Assembly (NCBI GenBank): GCA_026692885.1
Contig: JAPLNJ010000366.1
Span: 1 to 19,232 of the forward strand
DNA from: Planctomycetota bacterium
Lineage (GTDB): Bacteria > Planctomycetota > Planctomycetia > Pirellulales > Pirellulaceae
Length of the DNA stretch: 19,232 nucleotides
Direction of reading: 5' to 3'
Shown here: positions 13,574 through 19,232 of the stretch, piece after piece
How positions within the stretch are numbered: the first letter of the stretch is position 1
How the letters are laid out: each line of letters opens with the position of its first letter
Notes under the pieces: generated by a model
Databases searched by the model: none
Seen by the model: only the letters and a program-made list of their open reading frames with translations
Told to the model about the DNA's origin: nothing
Position numbers and translations under genes: made by a program

Positions 13574-15343
13574 TCAGCGCGGCTGCTGCAAGCGTGCGCG
13601 CGTCAGGGCAGGCAGATACTTGACGGGCAGCGAGCCGTGCGCGAGGACCGCTTCGTGATAACGGCCCAATTGGAACTGATCACCCAGTTCGCGTTCGATC
13701 GCCTGACGCAGGCGGTACAACGCCATGCGTCCCACAAAATAGGTCGACAGCTGACAGGAACTCTGCTTGGCCCGAATCACTTTGAGCCGCGCCTCGCCTT
13801 CCGACTGGAAGGCCCGGTCCACCAACAGGTGCAAGGCTTCGTCGTCAGTGATCTGCGTACAGTGCATGCGGTGGTCGAGCAGAGCATTGGTGACAGCGCG
13901 CAGATAGAACTTCAGCTGCGTCAACCGCAGCGTCAGATCGCCATCGCCGTAGCCTTGATCGAGCAGCATCTGCTCCGTGTATACGGCCCAGCCTTCGACA
14001 AACACGCCCGAGCCCAAGACTCGCCGAATCAAGGACGGATTCCGGTTCGAGTACTCCAGCTGCACGTAGTGTCCCGGATAGGCCTCGTGGATGGTGAGGA
14101 TCTGGAGCATGTGCCGGTTGTATTCCTCCAGCAGGCTCTGGACCCGCTGCACATCCCAGTCCTTGGGCGGCGGACTGATGGCGTACATGCCGGTGCCTTG
14201 AGGATCCAACGGCGGCGGCGAGTTCATGTAAGCGGTCGAATTGCCCCGCTGGAATTCTGGCATCTCGATGACCTGACAGCGATCGGGGTCAGGCAGACGC
14301 ACAAGATCCCGCTCGGCAATGAACTTCTTGATCTTGACCACGGTCGCGCGCGCGTCGAGGATCAGATCCTCCGGCCGCCCGTGTTCCTGAGCGACGGCCC
14401 GGAGCACTTGGGCGATCGTGCCGTGCCGCCCGTCGGCATCGTCGGGCGGCAAGGCCCGCTGCGGATAGTAACGGCTCCACAGTTGCCTCGCGATGACATA
14501 CATATCGCGTTCGACACGCGCGAATTCCACTTCCGCTTCCGCCAACACCTGAGCGGCTGTCAGGCCGGCGTCGAGCTCCATTTCCAGCTTGCGGGCGAAC
14601 TTGTCCTTGCCGATCCGCCACTCGCCGCTGGCGCGCGGCAACAGCTCCTGTTCCAGGAACTGCTGGTAGTTCTGCAGGCAGGCCACGACCGGCTGCGCCG
14701 CCGCTTTGAGCGCGGCGAGTTGGGTGGTCGCGCCCGCGATTTCGAACAGTTCCTGCTCGTAGAAACCGATCGCGCCGCGGTTCTGGCGGATCGCCGTCTC
14801 GGTAATCACCCGCGACGGGTTGCGCAGATTCGCCCTCGCTGCCGCCACGACCAGCGGGATCTGCCGCATCCGGGCGATGCAATTGGCGATGTTCTTCTCT
14901 TTCGGCAGGGTGGACTGGGTCAACAGCAGGAACACGCTGTCGTTGATGTACGCATTGTAGACGCGGGGATCTTCCTCGAACGGGCGCTGGTTCTCCGCGT
15001 GCCACAACGATTTTTCGAGTTCGTGGTGGAACACCTCAAAGTCGATCTTGCCGGCGGGAGACAGTTTGTCGCAGGCGACTCGCTTCGGCAATTCCTCCAA
15101 CGTCTTCCGCGTGTGAGCAACCCAACCGGCGCGGGCCTGAGCCGACAGGTCGTCCAACCGATCGTCGAATCGATGATCGCCCAGTTGGGTCGCGTCCAGC
15201 GGCCGCAATTGGAAACTCTCCTCCAAGTATTGTTGAAAGTACTTGCTGAGGGCCGCATCCGCGTCTTCAGCGCGGCTGACGGAGATACCGGTCGACAACA
15301 GCCAAAGCGACATCATGGGAGTCAATAGCCAGACGAATTTCAT
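13574..15343 (-). CDS. Secreted DUF885-family metallopeptidase-like protein
   Basis: The protein has 589 residues. It starts with a signal peptide (KFVWLLTPMMSLWLLSTGISVSRAE, cleavage near residue 25). The body is predominantly helical, as in the DUF885 family. The zinc-peptidase-like motif HEAYPGH (419-425) is followed by EGWAVYTEQML with Glu450 as probable third ligand; both are hallmarks of the family. AISPPP upstream (388-393) is also a conserved-type segment. Family members are thought to be peptidases related to the M3/M32 type, but substrates are mostly unknown. The frame stays open to 16210 through hairpin repeats and antisense of the next gene; the ATG at 15343 with AAGGA about 11 bases before it and the signal peptide decides the start. 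It lies downstream of the mannosidase gene on the same strand, separated by 365 repeat-bearing bases. Confidence 0.9.
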   Translation of the reverse strand: MKFVWLLTPMMSLWLLSTGISVSRAEDADAALSKYFQQYLEESFQLRPLDATQLGDHRFDDRLDDLSAQARAGWVAHTRKTLEELPKRVACDKLSPAGKIDFEVFHHELEKSLWHAENQRPFEEDPRVYNAYINDSVFLLLTQSTLPKEKNIANCIARMRQIPLVVAAARANLRNPSRVITETAIRQNRGAIGFYEQELFEIAGATTQLAALKAAAQPVVACLQNYQQFLEQELLPRASGEWRIGKDKFARKLEMELDAGLTAAQVLAEAEVEFARVERDMYVIARQLWSRYYPQRALPPDDADGRHGTIAQVLRAVAQEHGRPEDLILDARATVVKIKKFIAERDLVRLPDPDRCQVIEMPEFQRGNSTAYMNSPPPLDPQGTGMYAISPPPKDWDVQRVQSLLEEYNRHMLQILTIHEAYPGHYVQLEYSNRNPSLIRRVLGSGVFVEGWAVYTEQMLLDQGYGDGDLTLRLTQLKFYLRAVTNALLDHRMHCTQITDDEALHLLVDRAFQSEGEARLKVIRAKQSSCQLSTYFVGRMALYRLRQAIERELGDQFQLGRYHEAVLAHGSLPVKYLPALTRARLQQPR

Positions 15344-15374
15344 GGGGTGTAATCCTTGTTTCTCGCGTTCAAGT

Positions 15375-15399
15375 CTCCCCTCGCCCCGGTACTCCGGGG
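15375..15399. repeat. Copy of the CCCCTCGCCCCGGTACTCCG-type repeat
   Basis: These 25 bases are the exact reverse complement of 16834-16858, which lies inside the mannosidase coding region. Here the repeat sits between genes, just upstream of the DUF885 start, the usual place for such elements. Confidence 0.85.
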
Positions 15400-15461
15400 A
15401 AAGGGGTTGGGGGCACTGTGATGAACATCTTTGCCTCGTCCAAGATCCGCAAATTGCTCTG

Positions 15462-15681
15462 GTTACGAGGCTCTGCCTCGTAACCCACTGGACGCGAGGC
15501 TCCGCCTCGCAGGAAGACCGGCGGAGCCGGCAATTCCGGGCGTTCCCAGGCGGAGCCTGGGAACGAGAGTTCTCTCGTTCCCACGCTCCGCCTGGGAACG
15601 TAACTGTCTTGACGCTCCGCGTCGTCTGCCCAAGGACGCAGAGCGTCCTTGGCTTGCGTTCCGACGCAGAGCGTCGGAACG
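15462..15681. repeat. Second hairpin array, modules in permuted order
   Basis: Eight palindromes lie at 15462-15484, 15494-15510, 15518-15530, 15541-15565, 15576-15600, 15611-15623, 15630-15652 and 15657-15681. They match the array at 10192-10416 module by module in the same orientation. Numbering the first array 1 to 8, the order here is 5-6-7-8-1-2-3-4. The spacers inside each half are also conserved (for example CCACTGGAC between 5 and 6, and GTCTGCCC between 2 and 3). The fifth module here has one arm mismatch. Confidence 0.8.
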
Positions 15682-15708
15682 AGAAATTCGTACACCCGTC
15701 CCCGCCGT

Positions 15709-18700
15709 TCACTCGATCCGCACCGTCGCCAGCCCGTAGCCCCGGATCGGCACGGCGAGCGCGCCGTCTTTGACCTCCAGCGCCTGCTGTGGTTCCTCGA
15801 CCAAGTTGCACGCGCCAGCCTTGCTGGCCGGAACATGGCTGTCGAGCTTCAGGTGCGCGGTGGTCGCCTGCCCGGTCAACTCCCACAACCGCACGACCAG
15901 CGCCTGGCCGTCGTCGGCCTGCTTGGTGCCGATCACGATCACGTTCGGCTCGGTAATCGACACCAGACTGGCTGCGCTGTCGGGCAGCACACCCTGCGGA
16001 TTCGGCTGGACGACCGGCACGGCCACCAACGGATTCGAGGCCGCCCAGCCGAACCGGGCCGAGGCCACGCTGTCCGCTTTCGGCCGGCTGGTGATCGCAA
16101 ATCGGAACGTGAAGTCGCCGTCTTGGCCGGCCAGGTAGTTCGTATGCCAGTAGTTGTTCATCACGTAGGCATACACGTGCCCGTTGGTCATTGGCAACTG
16201 CGACTGCCACTTGCCGCGGTTCACGTCCTGGAAACAGACCAGCGGCGCGTCAGGCGTAGCCCAGGTGATCGCCGTGTCGCGGCTCTCCAGCTCGACGAAA
16301 TGCTGCACCGTGAACCAATCCAGGCAGGCGCCCGGCAACATGTCCGTGTTGGCGTTGACGATCCCCGCGGGCACCTCGTAGCGGACCGTCGGTTCCTGCG
16401 CCGCAAACGGGAAGGCAAAGTACACGCCTTCCTTGTCGTAGGTCAGCTGCTTCGTGAGCTGGTTGACGATGTCGATGCGTTTGATCTCGTCCCACAGCAG
16501 AATCGTGCTGGTAATCTTCGGGGCCATAGTCCCGGACGTCTCGACAATCATCATCTGGCCGAGGCCGGGACACTGAACCCGGCGCAGGCTGGCCTTGTCA
16601 GACGCGGTGATCGTCAGCTTCGGCTCGGGGCCGTTGGGATTCGACACGATCCGCGTGCCGTTTCCACCGGCCACGTAGACATACTGGTTAAGTCGGTACG
16701 GCGCTTGAGCATCGACCAACTCGCGATCCGCCTCCTTGTCGCGAATGCTGACAATCCCGCCGTTGGCCGCATCGAACTCCACGCGGTAGAACCGGCTGTC
16801 CAAGACCTGGGACCCCTCACCCCCGGCCCCTCTCCCCGGAGTACCGGGGCGAGGGGAGTTGGTCTGCGGGGCGAGCTTGAGGATACGGTAGCCGCAGGGC
16901 GGAACGTCTTTCACCAGCACGTAGGTCCCGTGCTGCGGCGATTGGTACGATGGCGCACCGGGTTCGGCCAGACCCAGCCCTTCCGGTAAGGACACCTGGA
17001 CGACGTCGGTCCGCGGCCAACTGGTCGGGTTGAAAACCACCAGAGCCGGCCCCGTGGTGCGCACCAGCGACACCAATGCGCCGACCCCCTGGTCCAGGAC
17101 CTGCTTGGCACCCGCGGCCGCATCAATGCCGAACTGGGCTTTGATCTTCCACTGAGCCTTGGTGAACTCGCTTTCCGGCTGGCTAATCGAACAGTGGGCG
17201 CCCCACGTATGTTCGTCGTACAGCAGGATCTTGCGCCAGACGTCGTAGATCGCGTTCGGGTCAGACGGCTTGGTCCGTCCAATGCGGTCGGCCAGTACCT
17301 GGAACCTCTCGCCGTTGGCCAGCGTTTCGTGGGCGTTGCGGCACAGGGCCGTCTCGCGTGCCGACGAACCGGCGCCATCTTCCCAGTAGGTGCCGGCACT
17401 GCCGCGGAACACCGGCAGCTGGGCCCCGTACTGCTTCTCGATGTATTCGAAGAAGTCGGCGTTATGGCACAAAACGATCTTGGGGAACTCGTACCGCTCG
17501 TTCCACTGCTGAGTGACCTCGGCCAGCCGAGCGTTCAGCGGGCAGTTATCGCTGACGGCCCCGTGCAGGAAGACGGCGTCGTACGGATAGTCCACCCGCT
17601 TCTCGTAGCCGGCTAACGCGCCTAGGATCCGCGCGCGGGCGGCTTCCACGCTGGTGTCCAGTCCCCAGCCCGAGGCGTGCGCGTAGCCGTGCATGTACAT
17701 CATCAGCACCCGACTGCCATCCGGCCCTTCCCACCAGCACGGACACTTGCTCTGCATCTGGTTGAACGTGTAGGCGCGGTCGTTGTTGATGCCGCTGCTG
17801 AAATAACGGATTCCCGCGTTGGCCAGAATCATTGGCAGCGACGCTTCCTGGGTCGGCACGTCGCTGATCATGGCACTGCGGTACGGGATGCCTTGCTCGC
17901 GGTGGAGCTGGTGAGCAAACCAGGTGAGCCGGCAGGCCTCTTCGGGCGAGCACAACCCCGTGAGGATGTTGCAGTACAGGGCTTGCACGCCGAGCTTCCC
18001 GGCCTTGGCGAACCGATAGAAGTCCTCCAGTTTCTGTCCGGTCCGCGTCTGGATGTAGTTCTCTGCCTGCCAGGCGACCTCCAGGTTCCAGCGGAAGTCC
18101 GGGAACTTCTGCATCAGCTCCAGCGCGGTGTCGGCGTTCTGACTGTGCCGCTCCGCGCAGACAGATTGGATGTCCGTATAGCCGACGTCGGTGTGGGAAC
18201 TGGGAGCCACAAAGATGCGCCACTTGCGCAGCGGCAGGACTTTCACGATGGCGGTTTTCGACTGACTGCCCAACACGGCCGTGATCTTGACGTCCAGCGG
18301 TTCGGCCGCATCGGGTACGCCGATCTCCGTGGCGATGGAACCGAACGCCGCGAGTTGCTTGGCCGGCACCTCCCAACTTTGGCCCGCCGCTTCCACCCGC
18401 AACGCCACCTCAGACGCCGGCGCACTGAGGGCCACCGCCACGTCCACCGCCCGGCGGATTTGTCCGTCGCGGCGGATGAAGCACGGCGTCGCCGTGGCCG
18501 TCACGCTCTGGATCTCCGGCACCGGCAGTTTGGCGTTCGCGTCGTTCCGCAGCGTGATCGCATCGTATTGGACCCAGGAGCCTTCGGTGCAGGCCAGACG
18601 GATCTCGTTGGCGCCCCGCTTGAAGAAGCTCGCGGGCACGGTCAGTTCCAGTTTCTGCGGCTTACCGGCGCGAGGATTGGTCAGCGAACTGTCCCCGCCG

Positions 18701-19098
18701 CCGGGCGTCAACGCAAAGTACCCCGTCCGCTCGCCCAGCGTCACCGCGTAGCGAGGCGTCGCCGGTTGCTGGACATCGACGAACTCAATGCGCAGCTGCA
18801 TGACGCCGCAGGGCTCGTCGGGCAAAGTGAAGCGAATCGTCCAGGGCTGGCCTCCATTCTGCGCCCAGGAATCGACCGGCCCCGGTTGGATGAAGGGCCA
18901 ATCCTTCGCGGGATCGCTACGCCCGACTTCGAATACCGGCGGCTTCGCGCCGAACTTGGCGGCATACCCGCGATAGTTGCCCGCGGTGGCGAACTCCGCG
19001 TAGTCGCCGTCCGGCTTGCCGATTTGCCACACGATCTGTTCCGCCGCCGTCGCGGCGGAAGAAACCCACAACAACCCCAGTGCAAAACCGCGAATCAT
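15709..19098 (-). CDS. Secreted GH38 alpha-mannosidase-like glycoside hydrolase with N-terminal accessory domain
   Basis: The protein has 1129 residues. A signal peptide (FALGLLWVSSAATAAEQ, cleavage near 19) predicts export. Residues about 20-185 start QIVWQIGKPDGDYAEFA and end with VQYDAITLRND. This resembles the C-terminal carbohydrate-binding-like domain of family 4 rhamnogalacturonan lyases. After a linker domain (190-290), the GH38 catalytic domain begins: APSSHTDVGYTD (zinc ligands His302 and Asp304 by analogy), MISDVPTQEASLP (candidate nucleophile Asp413), and DEHTWGAH (630 and 635 as candidate further His ligand). C-terminal beta-sandwich domains follow from about 765. GH38 enzymes cleave alpha-mannosides with retention. 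A repeat-derived peptide SPRPGTPGRGAGGEG (about 748-762) interrupts the junction before the sandwich domains. AGGAG precedes the ATG by 9 bases. Exact mannoside specificity is inferred, not seen. Confidence 0.9.
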   Translation of the reverse strand: MIRGFALGLLWVSSAATAAEQIVWQIGKPDGDYAEFATAGNYRGYAAKFGAKPPVFEVGRSDPAKDWPFIQPGPVDSWAQNGGQPWTIRFTLPDEPCGVMQLRIEFVDVQQPATPRYAVTLGERTGYFALTPGGGDSSLTNPRAGKPQKLELTVPASFFKRGANEIRLACTEGSWVQYDAITLRNDANAKLPVPEIQSVTATATPCFIRRDGQIRRAVDVAVALSAPASEVALRVEAAGQSWEVPAKQLAAFGSIATEIGVPDAAEPLDVKITAVLGSQSKTAIVKVLPLRKWRIFVAPSSHTDVGYTDIQSVCAERHSQNADTALELMQKFPDFRWNLEVAWQAENYIQTRTGQKLEDFYRFAKAGKLGVQALYCNILTGLCSPEEACRLTWFAHQLHREQGIPYRSAMISDVPTQEASLPMILANAGIRYFSSGINNDRAYTFNQMQSKCPCWWEGPDGSRVLMMYMHGYAHASGWGLDTSVEAARARILGALAGYEKRVDYPYDAVFLHGAVSDNCPLNARLAEVTQQWNERYEFPKIVLCHNADFFEYIEKQYGAQLPVFRGSAGTYWEDGAGSSARETALCRNAHETLANGERFQVLADRIGRTKPSDPNAIYDVWRKILLYDEHTWGAHCSISQPESEFTKAQWKIKAQFGIDAAAGAKQVLDQGVGALVSLVRTTGPALVVFNPTSWPRTDVVQVSLPEGLGLAEPGAPSYQSPQHGTYVLVKDVPPCGYRILKLAPQTNSPRPGTPGRGAGGEGSQVLDSRFYRVEFDAANGGIVSIRDKEADRELVDAQAPYRLNQYVYVAGGNGTRIVSNPNGPEPKLTITASDKASLRRVQCPGLGQMMIVETSGTMAPKITSTILLWDEIKRIDIVNQLTKQLTYDKEGVYFAFPFAAQEPTVRYEVPAGIVNANTDMLPGACLDWFTVQHFVELESRDTAITWATPDAPLVCFQDVNRGKWQSQLPMTNGHVYAYVMNNYWHTNYLAGQDGDFTFRFAITSRPKADSVASARFGWAASNPLVAVPVVQPNPQGVLPDSAASLVSITEPNVIVIGTKQADDGQALVVRLWELTGQATTAHLKLDSHVPASKAGACNLVEEPQQALEVKDGALAVPIRGYGLATVRIE
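16813..16859. repeat. Intergenic-type repeat inserted in frame in the mannosidase gene
   Basis: This GC-rich unit contains a hairpin (arms CCCCT..CCCCGG and CCGGGG..AGGGG around AGTA, 16827-16856). Bases 16834-16858 match the intergenic copy at 15375-15399 exactly in inverted orientation. Within the gene it keeps the frame and encodes the low-complexity peptide noted for the mannosidase. Confidence 0.85.
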
Positions 19099-19199
19099 GA
19101 CGCTGCTCCTGATGCGAGGCCCTCGAACTGAATCTGGACTACCGACCCATTAACTGCCGAGCATTGTAGCCGCGAACGCAGATCCATACCACGCGTTCT

Positions 19200-19224
19200 C
19201 GTTCCCACGCTCTGCGTGGGAACG
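19200..19224. repeat. Single hairpin module upstream of the mannosidase gene
   Basis: CGTTCCCACGC-TCT-GCGTGGGAACG is a perfect 11-bp stem. It is the same as module 1 of the array at 10192-10216 except for the 3-base centre. The window ends 8 bases later, so a larger array may continue outside. Confidence 0.8.
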
Positions 19225-19232
19225 CCCGCCCC

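Larger units (their letters stand above)
15344..15708. other. Intergenic region filled with repeats
   Basis: Between the mannosidase stop and the DUF885 start lie a 25-bp repeat copy (15375-15399) and a second hairpin array (15462-15681). The array ends 28 bases from the mannosidase stop codon. If the two genes were one operon, the transcript would have to pass the hairpins, so they may reduce read-through. Confidence 0.75.

Noticed and set aside
13325..15328. 667-codon open frame on the plus strand
   Set aside because: It is antisense to the DUF885 gene, whose signal peptide and HEAYPGH motif are unmistakable. The translation has no recognisable motif and is Arg/Gln/His-rich as expected of a GC-rich antisense frame.
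15361..15681. Small open frames through the repeat array as peptide genes
   Set aside because: Frames are open in several directions only because the hairpins are GC-rich and lack stop codons; the same peptides appear at both arrays as translated repeat.
15344..16210. 289-codon N-terminal extension of the DUF885 protein
   Set aside because: It runs through hairpin repeats and overlaps the mannosidase C-terminus. The signal peptide and ribosome binding site mark the start at 15343.
17677..19131. 484-codon open frame on the plus strand
   Set aside because: It is antisense to the GH38 gene; composition is Arg-rich and without motifs.

Overview
The window is high-GC bacterial DNA that looks like a planctomycete, probably Pirellulales-like. 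That assignment is inference. It rests on several secreted enzymes of types common in that phylum (PQQ-type propeller, beta-helix, TIM-barrel sugar isomerase-like protein, DUF885 peptidase, GH38 mannosidase), on loosely spaced genes on both strands, and on many dispersed GC-rich hairpin repeats between genes. No rRNA, tRNA, CRISPR array, transposase, integrase or phage gene was seen.

Layout: 1-459 is the end of a Gln-rich, Pro/Tyr-rich protein that is probably cut by the window edge. 460-1115 is a gene-free stretch with a terminator, a perfect 32-bp inverted repeat and a smaller imperfect one. 1116-2189 is a secreted protein of unknown function, convergent with a PfkB sugar kinase (2213-3136, minus). 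A second PfkB kinase (3229), a GmhA-like SIS isomerase (4251) and a class I DhnA/DeoC-type aldolase (5038) follow on the plus strand. Kinase, isomerase and lyase together suggest a cytoplasmic sugar-phosphate route whose substrate cannot be told from sequence. A secreted PQQ-like beta-propeller (5914-7173, minus), a REC-CpaE/TadZ-type fusion ATPase (7489-8667) and a secreted beta-helix protein (8692-9978, minus) come next.

9979-10565 is repeat-rich and holds a string of eight small hairpins enclosed by 16-bp terminal inverted repeats. It precedes a secreted TIM-barrel sugar isomerase/epimerase-like gene (10566) whose stop overlaps the GTG start of a FruK/LacC-type kinase (11459). 12561-13373 is a DUF3800 gene with lower GC than its surroundings, a possible acquisition. 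On the minus strand, a large secreted GH38 alpha-mannosidase-like enzyme (15709-19098) lies upstream of a secreted DUF885 metallopeptidase (13574-15343). A second copy of the hairpin string, with its eight modules in circularly permuted order, lies between them. A further repeat family has inserted in frame into the mannosidase gene.

Taken together the genes suggest a glycan and sugar utilisation neighbourhood: periplasmic or exported glycan-active proteins, plus cytoplasmic kinases, an isomerase and an aldolase. The most distinctive signals are the repeat elements: the permuted hairpin arrays, the TIR-bounded array, the in-frame coding insertion and the 32-bp inverted repeat. I found no clear-cut new defence or mobile system.
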